Source: Sipunculus nudus
Lineage: Eukaryota > Annelida > Sipuncula > Golfingiida > Sipunculidae
Direction of reading: 5' to 3'
Assembly: GCA_026874595.1 (NCBI GenBank)
Contig: CM049311.1
Location: 51,031,676 to 51,095,675, forward strand
DNA length: 64,000 bases
Shown: positions 59,601-61,195 of the stretch, piece by piece
Layout: every line of letters begins with the position of its first letter
How positions within the stretch are numbered: position 1 is the stretch's first letter
The notes under the pieces: generated by a model
Seen by the model: the letters and a program-made list of their open reading frames with translations, nothing else
Told to the model about the DNA's origin: nothing
Database searches by the model: none
Translations under genes and position numbers: made by a program

Positions 59601-61195
59601 GGCTATATCTGCATGACACTGTAACTATGACAACATATGGCTATATCTGTATGACACTGTAACTATGACAACATATGGCTATATCTGTATGACACTGTAA
59701 CTATGACAACAGATGGGCTATATCTGTACCTCCTCATACAGGTTTCTCAGGGTGGGTTCCATGTACAGGGCCTTGGGGTTTTTGAACTTTGCAAACAACT
59801 GCAAGTGTACAACCAGAGCTCTGAAACAAGAAAGATATCTTATTTTAGAACACATTGCTAAAAATATATTACAATTAGTTTCAGTTAACTAGAATTCCAT
59901 TTATTTCAGCCCTTTAAAAAAAAACATAGAATGTTGTACAAATCCCTTGCTAAGGGCCTTCAGAGTGTACTACCCAGAGGCACACAAAAAAAGTAAGTCT
60001 CTTTGTCAAAACACTTGGCATTTAACACCAAGTCAGCCAATCAATATCAATATTTCAATAATGCTAGCTTATATCCAAACTGAGCAAAACAAACCAAAAC
60101 AAATGGTCCTATACATATACAAATACATGATGCAGATAAACTGATGTTGTTACGGAACCTAATATAAACAGATCACTTATGCGTGATGAACACAAATTTT
60201 GTAATGGAGATAAAAACAAATCAGATTCTGTAACACTAGGCAGCATGAAATGTCTAGGGGAATGAATGAAGAAGTCAGTGGTTTTTTGTTAACAAATAAC
60301 TATGATTTATTCTTAAAACAACCCTAACAATACAATACACTACATCAATACAATTATACAGTAAAACAGCGATATAGCAACAAGTCAATACAATCACAAT
60401 AAAATAATGTGTACAGTACCTGGATACCAACACCATCACAACGATAAGTCCTTTAAATGTAAACTCTCGGAGAATGACAGTCCAGTGAAAAACTCTTGCA
60501 ACAACCCAGAAAATATCTGAAGTCTAAATGCATTAAATCCAGGAGAAAGTCTTTGAAAATGTATAATTGCCGCATTCTTCGGATAAGGTCCAAGAATCTG
60601 ACACACACTTCTGTGTCCGCTGGAATCTTCTCTGCTCTCTGCCCTTTCTTTCTAAAACACAGCCCCTTTATATACTTTCACACCCCAAGCCGAGAATTTT
60701 TCACTACTCAAACAGTCTATAAAATCTTGCACAACACCATTTCAGGAATTCTCTGGAAGCATCGCTGTGCGTACCTCCACATACCAGTGCCCTCACGGGA
60801 CCTCGGCCAGGCGTGAAAACTCCCAGCCAGCATGACAACAAGAGTTCATCCAGTACGGATTCAACATAGAATGGCCACAACAGGAGTTACGCCCGTGTCA
60901 CATAATAAAAAGAAGCACCTGTAACAATGTGGAAAGAGTATATCACTTGTTCATATATGTAAATATATGGAAAATCAGTTTGATGTTCCCCTACTTGTTA
61001 GCAGCCCTCTTGGGTCTTCTCTTGACAGGATCAGCAGGTTTCTTGGATGGAGTTTTCTTCTCATCATCTTTTTTCTTCTCTCCATCCTCCTCCTCATCTT
61101 CTGCCTCTTCCTCTTCCTCAGTTTCCATGGCAATGTCTTTTCTTTTCAGGTCCTGTGTAGGAGCAACACTGAAGTCTGCTGGGTAATATTCCTTC
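435..61195 (-). CDS. UTP20: UTP20, small-subunit processome component (partial, 39 exons seen)
   Basis: UTP20 (DRIM) is a very large alpha-helical HEAT-repeat protein of the nucleolar SSU processome (90S pre-ribosome). It associates with U3 snoRNP and is needed for the early cleavages that release 18S rRNA. Conceptual splicing of 39 exons gives about 1,800 codons that follow the order of animal UTP20. Recognisable stretches include NPKALY (exon 2), CIMTY (exon 3), LRFLSG (exon 5), LLPHVPIILQYL (exon 11), FFESIRHIQ-MHRRARAM (exons 17-18), VAEEKEV and KSYDSY (exon 24), YEHETGRES (exon 31) and RTCVFKFLAAVAVDLG (exon 39). Human UTP20 is about 2,785 residues, so roughly 850 N-terminal residues (right of the window) and a lysine-rich C-terminal tail (left of it) are missing. 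Acidic low-complexity linkers occur in exons 1, 10 and 20. No exon carries a frameshift. The UTP20 call is very secure; individual exon ends are read from GT/AG sites and phase. Confidence 0.96.
586..1114. repeat. 40-bp minisatellite upstream of exon 39 acceptor
   Basis: About 12-13 copies of a 40-bp unit with core GGCTATAAACATGAGGTGAT, in two alternating variants (ATATGG / CAGATGG). On the transcribed strand the array ends about 26 bp before the exon 39 acceptor, and each unit shows GTTTATAG, an AG preceded by a short T-run. Confidence 0.95.
1399..1569 (-). CDS. UTP20: UTP20 window exon 38
   Basis: Reads IVKNLVFLAKWIHQLPPPPE, then IPTLHWLIRRVCKEARSEVA, matching human VVKNLLFAAKVLYLL...ATLLWLIQKLSRIAKLEAA. 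The variable acidic human insertion is replaced by a short proline-rich loop. Acceptor CTCCCACAG, donor AAG|GTACAG. Confidence 0.95.
1570..2434. other. UTP20 intron, no feature seen
   Basis: AT-rich intron between exons 37 and 38. No repeat family or conserved coding stretch was recognised. Confidence 0.55.
2435..2506 (-). CDS. UTP20: UTP20 window exon 37
   Basis: Twenty-four codons: LWKMCGAFCEQMQAPDLQPE and LANQ, corresponding to human CHQLHSKFLDQSLGEQVVKN. The match is by position and pattern. Acceptor GTCTTACAG, donor CAG|GTACTA. Confidence 0.88.
2724..2884 (-). CDS. UTP20: UTP20 window exon 36
   Basis: Reads HVEEHLLYPHAWVRLVSSQL, then YGSLFGAWQPTELVSRV, matching human [33 protein letters not shown]. 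Acceptor TTGATTGCAG directly follows the 42-bp array. Donor AAG|GTAAAC. Confidence 0.96.
2891..5300. repeat. 42-bp minisatellite, about 57 units, abutting exon 36 acceptor
   Basis: Unit contains GGTCATCAAATGACCAG and CATGAGTATGAACTAAACAG. The GGTCAT-CAA-ATGACC portion is a small inverted repeat, so each unit can form a 6-bp hairpin. Variants (GACCAG/GAACAG, GGTCATC/GCTCATC, TCTAATC/TCGAATC) run in blocks. A rare TATGATCTAAAC variant recurs 966 bp apart (3541 and 4507), exactly 23 units, indicating a multi-unit duplication. Confidence 0.97.
5646..5778 (-). CDS. UTP20: UTP20 window exon 35
   Basis: Reads AETSSNERDLDQMLFAVLTL, then FSKLIQESDILRNPKW and NDIW, matching human ADRLLFSFLTLITKLIKECNII...LSKIW. 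Acceptor ATTTTAG, donor TGGG|GTGAGA. Confidence 0.94.
5779..6440. other. UTP20 intron, no feature seen
   Basis: Intron between exons 34 and 35; low-complexity AT-rich DNA without a recognised element. Confidence 0.5.
6441..6572 (-). CDS. UTP20: UTP20 window exon 34
   Basis: Reads LLVKKLGALATGLFVEVENT, then IERHLEVILPTILQHTDPLK, matching human LNRQLAALICGLFVESEGVDFEKRLGTVLPVI. Acceptor TTGTTTCAG, donor GAG|GTAATC. Confidence 0.95.
7010..7310 (+). mobile_element. tRNA-derived SINE-like element
   Basis: A B-box-like ACGGGTTTGAATC lies at 7061-7073, after a weak A-box region starting GTAGTGGTGG. It is followed by a SINE-like body (CACTAAGACCCTTAAG, then CTACCCAGCATTACAAATGG). The arrangement resembles tRNA-derived SINEs of molluscs. 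No target duplication was located. A second, weaker B-box-like GGCAGTTCAAATCTC at 6882-6896 may mark another fragment. Confidence 0.45.
8161..8223 (-). CDS. UTP20: UTP20 window exon 33
   Basis: Only 21 codons: LPGEKRDDLFSMTQLWFKQD and K, matching human LEKKDWLFDMVTTWFGAKK. Acceptor TGCTCTCAG, donor AAG|GTTAGA. Confidence 0.92.
8224..8864. other. UTP20 intron, no feature seen
   Basis: AT-rich intron between exons 32 and 33; nothing recognised. Confidence 0.5.
8865..8984 (-). CDS. UTP20: UTP20 window exon 32
   Basis: Reads TMLVEFSGMFYVPLASRLVN, then DNSTRCRKLAALAVKSLLEK, matching human [31 protein letters not shown]. The acceptor TTGAAG is unusually purine-rich. Donor AAG|GTAAAC. Confidence 0.94.
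8985..9444. other. UTP20 intron, no feature seen
   Basis: Intron between exons 31 and 32. A 93-codon minus-strand open frame crosses it but matches nothing recognised. Confidence 0.5.
9445..9594 (-). CDS. UTP20: UTP20 window exon 31
   Basis: Reads VALQFLLDYPLGKKVQQHLE, then LEYEHETGRESALEIIATIF. The human block FLKYILDYPLGDKL...LNYEHETGRESTLEMIAYLF is nearly unchanged. Acceptor GGTTCCAG-type, donor CAG|GTAGGT. Confidence 0.97.
9595..10082. other. UTP20 intron, no feature seen
   Basis: Intron between exons 30 and 31; nothing recognised. Confidence 0.5.
10083..10193 (-). CDS. UTP20: UTP20 window exon 30
   Basis: Reads AILSRKLMVPEMHDVIKKVE, then LSVTSDSAHIRLQCRQ, matching human AILSRKLLVPEIDEVMRKVSKLAV...ARVQCRQ. 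Acceptor ATATTTCAG, donor CAG|GTAAGA. A decayed copy lies just upstream in the transcript at 10231-10330. Confidence 0.96.
10231..10330 (-). pseudogene. Decayed duplicate of UTP20 exon 30
   Basis: The minus strand reads MLWSTLVPGILDVFKTVNDL then CIKSDVTQIRK. This aligns along its length with exon 30 (ILSRKLMVPEMHDVIKKVEE, LSVTSDSAHIRLQ): shared L-VP, DV, K-V, L, SD, IR. It lies about 40 bp upstream of exon 30 in the transcript. The expected flanking AG and GT are absent, so it looks like a dead tandem exon copy rather than an alternative exon. Confidence 0.6.
11090..11500. repeat. Single copy of the GGTGGYGCCACC / GGTCATGACC dispersed repeat
   Basis: Contains AGGTGGTGCCACC, ATAATGCTCA, TATCCAAGATCTTC and AAAGGTCATGACCCC in the same order as the units at 62-64 kb, so it is a dispersed relative of that array inserted in the intron between exons 29 and 30. 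Confidence 0.75.
11684..11815 (-). CDS. UTP20: UTP20 window exon 29
   Basis: Reads AVTALVREVKFHSINNDQLQ, then VLLGYAEQDIHDYSRQATAF, matching human EKQLQVLLAYAEEDIYDTSRQATAFGLLK. Acceptor CATAACCAG, donor AAA|GTAAGA. Confidence 0.96.
11816..12213. other. UTP20 intron, only a short direct repeat
   Basis: Apart from a 20-bp direct duplication around 12080-12120 (TATACTCAATAGAGACT), nothing is recognised. Confidence 0.5.
12214..12384 (-). CDS. UTP20: UTP20 window exon 28
   Basis: Reads VTSTALRCVVWILKLPLPSL, then TNSLFVLLSKYATAGAGRGD and LVVICFK. Human: VITGALQCLIWVLRFPLPS...LFLLLKDYAKLGAARGQNFHLVVNCFK. The acceptor TTACAG plus 14 exonic bases is the unit tandemly copied upstream. Donor AAG|GTAGGG. 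Confidence 0.96.
12371..13100. repeat. 68-bp array carrying copies of the exon 28 acceptor
   Basis: About 11 units of 68 bp. On the transcribed strand each holds TTTATACATTACAG followed by GTGACATC(C/T)ACAGC, which is the exon 28 acceptor plus the first 14 exonic bases. The copy joined to the real exon is the last one. Copies then diverge into ...CTATGATACTGTGTTTACC instead of the coding sequence. Confidence 0.93.
13296..13337 (+). pseudogene. Truncated THAP zinc-finger N-terminus
   Basis: Starts MPGYHCCAYNCTK and then stops. The C-x-A-Y-x-C pattern just after the initiator Met is the hallmark of THAP C2CH fingers (compare the first residues of THAP1). The remaining Cys and His ligands are missing, through deletion or an unseen intron. 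It sits just inside the left TIR, so it is the start of a transposase-type gene. Confidence 0.5.
13630..13690. repeat. (TA)n microsatellite
   Basis: Uninterrupted TA dinucleotides inside the transposon remnant; surrounding 13.5-14.4 kb is extremely AT-rich. Confidence 0.9.
14442..14726 (-). pseudogene. SAP-like N-terminal ORF remnant of the transposon
   Basis: Begins MADSNRASESSSATDDIDSV at 14726. After 37 codons it meets an in-frame TGA (14613-14615) and then stays open in the same frame for 56 codons: YKKAELVGLAQQADRMGPEL and onward, ending at a TAA. The pattern around the break (ENYLSALGI...YKKAELV.LA) resembles a SAP-type helix-extension-helix. The single stop indicates a recently inactivated gene. 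Confidence 0.5.
15141..15608. repeat. Degenerate array carrying copies of the exon 27 3' end and donor
   Basis: Six to seven units of about 65-85 bp. On the transcribed strand each holds TTTGTACAGACACTCAG..., a C/T-rich stretch, then CATGTCAAG|GTCAGGTCAAGG. The first unit is the true exon 27 end (15564-15608). Most later copies keep both TACAG and AAG|GTCA. Confidence 0.9.
15564..15680 (-). CDS. UTP20: UTP20 window exon 27
   Basis: Reads LLHQILKRGLLQQSELSHLQ, then LLDPFVQTLSSCLSSKHVK, matching human LRLLHLSLK...LEMLDPFVSLLIDCLGSMDVKV. Acceptor TTGAACAG. The donor AAG|GTCAGG and the last 45 exonic bases form the unit amplified downstream at 15141-15563. Confidence 0.93.
15723..15777. repeat. 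18-bp direct repeat x3
   Basis: Three tandem copies of CACTGATAAACACAGAGT (last one diverged), upstream of the exon 27 acceptor. Confidence 0.85.
16069..16216 (-). CDS. UTP20: UTP20 window exon 26
   Basis: Reads KETDKQAPPDPRLRPPSSYL, then LPTTPLRGGHKPKTHIKTN and LIVEFGLQ. The proline-rich PDPRLPP...LLPPTPVRGG motif of UTP20 is kept. Acceptor ATTTCCAG, donor CAG|GTGAGA. Confidence 0.95.
16541..16580. repeat. (ATT)n microsatellite
   Basis: About 12 ATT/TTA triplets in the intron between exons 25 and 26; the rest of that intron (16217-17070) shows nothing recognised. Confidence 0.9.
17071..17237 (-). CDS. UTP20: UTP20 window exon 25
   Basis: Reads VLDTTRSHKTTVKVQEVFRK, then MVQGLTENTGLDLTSLM, matching human LARKVHETLRRITVGLIVNQEMTAESILLL. 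Acceptor TTTGGCAG, donor AA|GTAAGT. Confidence 0.94.
17848..17973. repeat. 21-bp minisatellite
   Basis: Six copies of AGTTTCTTAATAAAGAATTC plus one base. Because 21 is divisible by three it leaves an open frame (SFLIKNS repeated), which is an artefact. It is not close to a splice site. Confidence 0.95.
18363..18530 (-). CDS. UTP20: UTP20 window exon 24
   Basis: Reads VFNEELFGNVAEEKEVDGIV, then SKLMEARSIKSYDSYSLL and LTKLIVPLKQ. Human: FNHELFGAVAEEKEV...ARRSKSYDSYEIL...TKLILPLK. Acceptor GTCTGCAG, donor CAG|GTAAGA. Its first ~40 bp are duplicated at 19797-20137. Confidence 0.97.
18577..19743. mobile_element. Helitron-like element with internal subrepeats
   Basis: Begins ACTAGATGTGGTCGG with a GGGCCCC-containing end, contains two to three diverged ~150-bp subrepeats (ATCCCTGTGARTTTG-GAAAG, GCCATATTGRAAT), and ends with a GGAAGGACGGA stretch and the hairpin CACTTGTCAAGTG followed by GGGGCCCTAA. 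It shares the CTAGATGTG terminus and design with the element at 57551-58540. A block at about 19150-19560 looks like a later insertion. Class is inferred. Confidence 0.55.
19797..20137 (-). pseudogene. Duplicate of the UTP20 exon 24 start, split by an insertion
   Basis: 19797-19817 and 20092-20137 together repeat the exon 24 acceptor region: TTCTTCTGCCACATTCCCA, then AAAAGTTCCTCATTAAACAC, CTGCAGACA and GTGAAAGTAAATGG. The halves are separated by a 268-bp insertion with CCCATA on both sides. Only about 40 exonic bases plus flanking intron were copied, so it is not a usable exon. Confidence 0.8.
19818..20085. mobile_element. MITE-like insertion in the exon 24 duplicate
   Basis: About 268 bp flanked by a 6-bp direct repeat CCCATA (19812-19817, 20086-20091). 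The ends are imperfectly inverted: left GGCCCCAACATAAACCTT, right complement GGCTTGACATTAACTTTT. It is rich in ACTTGCC/GGCAAGT. Probably a small non-autonomous DNA element; a hAT-like origin is a guess. Confidence 0.55.
20324..20422 (-). CDS. UTP20: UTP20 window exon 23
   Basis: Reads LHVLSFTVHTLLTTLTPSLQ and SGDLDYCMDQLIQ, matching human VHVLTFTVHMLLQGL...GDLDSCLDIMIE. Acceptor TTTGTTTCAG, donor CAG|GTAAAT. Confidence 0.96.
20423..21393. other. UTP20 intron with AT-rich imperfect inverted repeats
   Basis: Around 20560-20890 there are many variants of TTTTCTTACCATAAGA and complementary TCTTATGG-type strings, giving a potentially folded AT-rich segment. No element or coding sequence recognised. 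Confidence 0.45.
21394..21550 (-). CDS. UTP20: UTP20 window exon 22
   Basis: Reads VLLKVSAFLRSRAQDVRDSA, then LVKIVLSLGASYFPFILKEL and TRGYQ. Human: ILLKVCALLKNRAQEIRDIARSTL...KELQTTLVRGYQ. Acceptor TTTTTCTCAG, donor CAG|GTCTGT. Confidence 0.97.
22951..23336. repeat. 31-bp minisatellite next to exon 21 donor
   Basis: About 12 copies of a 31-bp unit with core TACTGGCAGCCAATCAGATG. On the transcribed strand it starts 10 bp after the exon 21 donor. The unit has no spacer structure. Confidence 0.95.
23346..23488 (-). CDS. UTP20: UTP20 window exon 21
   Basis: Basic start (AKSDNQHKKAQATKYAEDEE), then VLRVPIALAMVKLMQALP, matching human VVRVPLAFAMVKLMQSLP. Acceptor CTTGTAG, donor CTGG|GTAAGT. A 31-bp repeat array starts 10 bp beyond the donor. 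Confidence 0.96.
24360..25090. repeat. Three direct repeats of about 260 bp
   Basis: The block with CTTGGACGTTC, AAATTCACGGGGATACATTT, GTAGTTGGATG and GTGGGCAAAAC occurs three times (anchors at 24473, 24731 and 24998). Surrounding 23.7-25.7 kb is richer in CpG than the other introns and may be one unrecognised inserted element. Confidence 0.85.
26500..27640. repeat. Diverged tandem repeat with GGTGGCGCCACC palindromes
   Basis: At least six diverged GGTGGNGCCACC palindromes (for example near 26522, 27074, 27201, 27350), separated by modules such as AAGCTATCCAAGATGTAT, CGGTCAAACGGTTC and GATATGAGTGAT. Related in the palindrome but not in the intervening sequence to the 62-64 kb array. Confidence 0.8.
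28007..28311 (-). CDS. UTP20: UTP20 window exon 20
   Basis: Begins KNDKDTKGSQESDSARDDGR, then a long Glu/Asp/Lys/Ser linker, then IHRMIIRGILPQLHRCLTRK, which matches human TIKNIQGTITGDILPRLHKCL. The linker matches the variable acidic insertion of animal UTP20. Acceptor GTGTTTTAG, donor AAG|GTATGT. Confidence 0.94.
28908..28925. repeat. Poly-G tract
   Basis: About 16 consecutive G with flanking GGGG in the intron between exons 19 and 20; a potential G-quadruplex on the plus strand. Similar tracts occur at 45847-45876 and 47566-47578. Confidence 0.9.
29212..30340. repeat. 52-bp array carrying copies of the exon 19 donor junction
   Basis: About 22 units of 52 bp. On the transcribed strand each has TACACTACAG, then 24 bases starting GGGTCACAGCACA and ending GAATCAG, then GTACTCTCCACATC. 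The first unit is the true end of exon 19 with its donor. Neither strand-frame of the unit has stops on the minus strand, so long artefactual open frames run through it. Confidence 0.95.
30312..30388 (-). CDS. UTP20: UTP20 window exon 19
   Basis: Reads MVVEVLDAFHFDLRNST, matching human LVIVLEAFHFD, then GVTAHGES. Those last eight codons and the donor CAG|GTACTC are one copy of the 52-bp unit amplified downstream. The exit phase (one base) fits exon 20 exactly. Which of the ~22 donor copies is really used cannot be settled from sequence. Confidence 0.88.
30389..30771. other. UTP20 intron, no feature seen
   Basis: Intron between exons 18 and 19. Several TGACCTTGACCTAC strings but no defined array. 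Confidence 0.5.
30772..31043 (-). CDS. UTP20: UTP20 window exon 18
   Basis: Longest simple block: MHRRARAMRKIVRHLPGHKV, then EMVGAICRCLPWSSYQQLL, matching human HRRARALKKLAKQL...EIIGAICKHLSWSAYMYYL. Acceptor TCTGCCAG, donor AG|GTAAGT. Ninety codons plus two bases. Confidence 0.97.
31481..31935. repeat. 40-bp (2 x 20) minisatellite starting at the exon 17 donor
   Basis: Alternating 20-bp halves TAACCTGTGACCTACTCATG and TAACCTGTGACATTCTTGTG, about 11 dimers; the oldest copies at the left are single-type (CTACATG). On the transcribed strand the exon 17 donor region GTAGGTCAAAGGTTAC is itself a diverged copy of the unit GTAGGTCACAGGTTAC. Confidence 0.95.
31936..32073 (-). CDS. UTP20: UTP20 window exon 17
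   Basis: Forty-six codons including LWSLVKAFPTHP and DPDPEADFFESIRHIQ. DPExDFFENxxHIQ is a UTP20 signature. Acceptor TATCACCAG. Donor CAG|GTAGGT is the first repeat of the adjoining 40-bp array. Confidence 0.96.
32160..32990. repeat. Diverged dispersed repeat
   Basis: Repeated modules of the type CTCTGACCTxATTAAATAT, GAGTTTxATCxAAATTCATC and a terminal GGACAGATGGATGTACGGACC. Related modules occur at 52380-52860. Class not recognised. Confidence 0.5.
33062..33217 (-). CDS. UTP20: UTP20 window exon 16
   Basis: Reads TDDMSLRDNATLTLQNLVKR and LIPTIKKGLRSRVE, matching human DMSLSDNASMCLMSIIKK...LEKLRKGLKS. Acceptor GTGTTTTAG, donor GAG|GTGAGA. Confidence 0.95.
33730..34662. mobile_element. TIR element with GGAGTTTATAACAAA ends
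   Basis: Terminal inverted repeats of 20 bp: left GGAGTTTATAACAAAAGGAG, right complement GGAGTTTATAACAAATGGAG (one mismatch). About 0.93 kb, in the intron between exons 15 and 16. No convincing coding frame and no clear target duplication, so non-autonomous and of unknown superfamily. Confidence 0.75.
34706..34864 (-). CDS. UTP20: UTP20 window exon 15
   Basis: Reads LNAWDPKRVEEPDYLVRLDT, then VTMALMLMHNCCHLVST, equivalent to human LNAFDQRHLDD...VRFETF...VMHNCFYNL. Acceptor ACATTTCAG, donor ACT|GTGAGC. Confidence 0.95.
34865..35394. other. UTP20 intron, no feature seen
   Basis: Intron between exons 14 and 15; nothing recognised. Confidence 0.5.
35395..35518 (-). CDS. UTP20: UTP20 window exon 14
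   Basis: Reads SLAGLFSVVTSRVARSVLCD and then QHVADMVTK, matching human IAKLFSVIKNKLSRKLLC...ITDVVK. Acceptor TTGTTTTCAG, donor AAG|GTAATA. Confidence 0.94.
36128..38174. mobile_element. 2.05-kb non-autonomous TIR transposon, TA target site
   Basis: Near-perfect inverted ends: CCGTAAAATCTCCACTTAAA followed by ACCGCA, at 36128-36153 and, complemented, 38149-38174. A TA dinucleotide flanks both sides. The TTAAAACCGCA string is repeated subterminally. TA duplication and end style suggest the Tc1/mariner (IS630) superfamily. No transposase frame was found. The interior is noticeably richer in CpG than neighbouring introns. Confidence 0.8.
39224..39297 (-). CDS. UTP20: UTP20 window exon 13
   Basis: Reads DGEVDILKTVKNLVSHAESP, matching human EVDILVTVQNLLKHCVDP. 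Acceptor TGTCTCCAG, donor CA|GTAAGT. The intron that follows carries the 2-kb TIR element. Confidence 0.94.
39298..39620. other. UTP20 intron, no feature seen
   Basis: Short AT-rich intron between exons 12 and 13. Confidence 0.5.
39621..39711 (-). CDS. UTP20: UTP20 window exon 12
   Basis: Reads LSSYVSDSAQSTKLISLLLP and FLTKGVIRNQ, matching human LITLLLPFLHRG. Acceptor ATATTTCAG, donor CAG|GTGAGA. Confidence 0.94.
39971..40106 (-). CDS. UTP20: UTP20 window exon 11
   Basis: Reads VSYGQALLLPHVPIILQYLS, almost identical in pattern to human GGRLILPHVPAILQYLS, then KKKHTLPARELNILS. Acceptor GTTCCAG, donor CCAG|GTCAGT. Confidence 0.96.
40146..40515. repeat. ~48-bp minisatellite filling the exon 10/11 intron
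   Basis: About 7-8 diverged copies of a unit with CCTTATATTGTTATCTGTAG and AGAGATCAAGTCCTGTA. The intron is only about 460 bp and the array occupies most of it, starting about 40 bp from the exon 11 acceptor. Confidence 0.88.
40569..40792 (-). CDS. UTP20: UTP20 window exon 10
   Basis: Reads YFPLLAKCHPDDPTLTPLPY, then VTCILDVIENLLS and an acidic run (EDDEEEEED). The start is secure (TGTCACAG). The end is less certain: donor GAAG|GTGCTG was chosen because it is in phase with exon 11. The frame stays open for another 75 bases to a stop at about 40495. Confidence 0.85.
41340..42126. mobile_element. pogo/Tigger-like element beside exon 9
   Basis: Perfect 12-bp inverted ends CAGTAGAACCTC...GAGGTTCTACTG flanked by TA on both sides. 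CAGT(A)GAACCTC with TA duplication is typical of pogo/Tigger elements. About 790 bp, no transposase frame recognised. Its right end is 16 bp from the exon 9 donor. Confidence 0.78.
42143..42222 (-). CDS. UTP20: UTP20 window exon 9
   Basis: Reads LRKLPFEGVYHPTPLLKLLH and TWSESAR, equivalent to human YSPTPLLKLISIWSRNAR. Acceptor GTTTACAG, donor CCAG|GTAAAC. A pogo-like transposon ends only 16 bp downstream of the donor. Confidence 0.95.
42466..50082. repeat. Nested repeat family with GGAC tails and TCAGCTGAGC ends
   Basis: Left-end copies AAGGGACCYATGGGTC...GCTCAGCTG occur at about 42466, 44850 and 46002. Right ends with (GGAC)n, GACTATAGCTCAGATGACTT and ATAGTCAGCTGAGCTAA occur at about 49110, 49840 and 50080. 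GCTCAGCTGA and TCAGCTGAGC are inverted relative to each other. In between, a ~600-bp module (AACGTGCCATGGYCAAAGTTGGGCAAAATTTAAGG, given here only by its first bases; TTATGTTTGGGCCCATAAC; TTTTGATATTAGGCAGTC) recurs five times. Confidence 0.8.
49738..49800. repeat. (GGAC)n microsatellite
   Basis: Tetranucleotide GGAC/GGAC-GGACA run at the inner side of one right end of the nested family; similar runs at 49010-49060 and 49990-50030. Confidence 0.9.
50588..50660. repeat. (TA)n microsatellite
   Basis: About 35 TA dinucleotides in the intron between exons 8 and 9; a shorter one lies at 51256-51281. Confidence 0.95.
50812..50889 (-). CDS. UTP20: UTP20 window exon 8
   Basis: Twenty-six codons ending VDALFTVAVWPQ, matching human IDAVFHGAVWPQ. 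Acceptor TTCCTTCCAG, donor CAG|GTAACT. It sits on the right edge of the 8.6-kb repeat-filled intron. Confidence 0.95.
50890..51829. other. UTP20 intron, no feature except a short AT run
   Basis: Intron between exons 7 and 8; only the AT run at 51256-51281 stands out. Confidence 0.5.
51830..52025 (-). CDS. UTP20: UTP20 window exon 7
   Basis: Reads ALSTVDVVFKKLGGLLEQYL, then PLMLQVVLGITATCG and ALNPLKNLRQLCL. The NPLKNLR motif is diagnostic. Acceptor ATCCACAG, donor CAG|GTCAGT. Confidence 0.96.
52380..52860. repeat. Diverged dispersed repeat
   Basis: Modules GGTGACCT, CATTAAATATGYRTGGA, TTTCAAGAAAATCCATCAAAG, ending near ACAGACAGACGAAGGGTATAC. Related in order and sequence to 32160-32990. Confidence 0.5.
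53094..53172 (-). CDS. UTP20: UTP20 window exon 6
   Basis: Reads NIAERVKAISQNIDIGKVIP and IRKMQ, equivalent to the human segment ending LDLSKVLPLGRQHG. Acceptor TTTTTTCAG and donor AAGG|GTGAGT are both strong. Confidence 0.9.
53745..54930. other. CpG-richer intronic stretch
   Basis: Within the 2.2-kb intron between exons 5 and 6, many CG dinucleotides occur (CGCGTAATTC, GGGCGCC, TCCGCG, a GTCACGTG E-box, CTGATTGGCT as a CCAAT box on the complement). This could be an internal regulatory region or the body of a young unrecognised insertion; no TIRs were found. Confidence 0.25.
55423..55589 (-). CDS. UTP20: UTP20 window exon 5
   Basis: Reads ILYGKMKTKTGKDTSGKANS, followed by LVLRFLSGLQ and FIDLILHPFQHF. 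This is one of the most conserved parts of the protein. Acceptor CTTTTACAG, donor ACAG|GTTACT. Confidence 0.96.
55590..55981. other. UTP20 intron, no feature seen
   Basis: AT-rich intron between exons 4 and 5. Confidence 0.5.
55982..56107 (-). CDS. UTP20: UTP20 window exon 4
   Basis: Reads ENFERLMDDKTFKTEMVLFS, then VDTENSAIEMGHREGVLPVL, matching the UTP20 motif ENLxRLLEDxxFKEE...HRxxLxPILMR. The acceptor follows a (TG)n-rich tract, TGTGTGCAG. Donor AG|GTATCT. Confidence 0.95.
56130..56585. mobile_element. Short diverged copy of the GCTCAGCTGA-ended family
   Basis: Starts CAAGAGACCCATGAGTCACTG-type sequence with CTCAGCTGA and ends AGTCAGCTGAGTTAAAA, matching the termini of the nested family at 42-50 kb. 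About 0.45 kb in the intron between exons 3 and 4. Confidence 0.6.
56882..56967 (-). CDS. UTP20: UTP20 window exon 3
   Basis: Reads FLIHRDPDVQKASFECIMTY and ends TPYR. It is a typical HEAT helix pair, close to the human block LLLHRD...CIMTYKH...LPYR. Acceptor GGTTTCAG, donor TAG|GTCTGT; the exon ends two bases into an Arg codon completed by exon 4. Confidence 0.95.
57385..59728. repeat. 39-bp minisatellite starting at the exon 2 donor
   Basis: About 35 copies of a 39-bp unit with GGCTATATCTGTATGACACT and GTAACTATGACAACAGA, at 57385-57550 and 58541-59728, interrupted by a 990-bp insertion. On the transcribed strand the exon 2 donor GTACAGATATAGCC is one base away from the unit string ATACAGATATAGCC. 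Since 39 is divisible by three, both strands carry >1-kb open frames; these are intronic artefacts. Confidence 0.95.
57551..58540 (-). mobile_element. Helitron-like insertion inside the 39-bp array
   Basis: Exactly 990 bp splits one 39-bp array unit: removing it rejoins CTATAAC to AACAGATGGG with no target duplication. On the minus strand it ends CACATCTA(G), fitting the CTAG terminus of Helitrons, and starts near a GC-rich stem-loop (GCCCCGGCCAC/GTGGCGGGGGC). Inside are about five diverged ~175-bp subrepeats (GTCAAAAGTAGGTCAAC, ACTCGATCTGTAACTGGTCA, ATCTGCAGGCATTG). No helicase frame, so non-autonomous. Confidence 0.7.
59730..59820 (-). CDS. UTP20: UTP20 window exon 2
   Basis: Thirty codons, ALVVHLQLFAKFKNPKALYM and onward, a conserved UTP20 block (FxNPKALY). 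The acceptor is TTGTTTCAG. The donor GAG|GTACAG merges at once into the 39-bp minisatellite that fills the intron. Confidence 0.93.
59821..60994. other. UTP20 intron between exons 1 and 2
   Basis: From about 60280 to 60920 the sequence is more GC-rich than usual and may be a dispersed element (TGACAGTCCAGTGAAAAACT, ACGGGACCTCGGCCAGGCGT), but its class was not recognised. Confidence 0.4.
60995..61195 (-). CDS. UTP20: UTP20 window exon 1
   Basis: The acceptor follows a long T-tract (TTTTATTTAG). The exon reads KEYYPADFSVAPTQD, then a run of Glu/Asp and a basic tail ending RRPKRAAN. The donor used here, CAA|GTAGGG, is weak, and ignoring it gives an in-frame TAG at 60991-60993. Splicing is preferred because the two leftover bases plus the first base of exon 2 restore a Lys codon and lead directly into conserved UTP20 sequence. 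Confidence 0.72.
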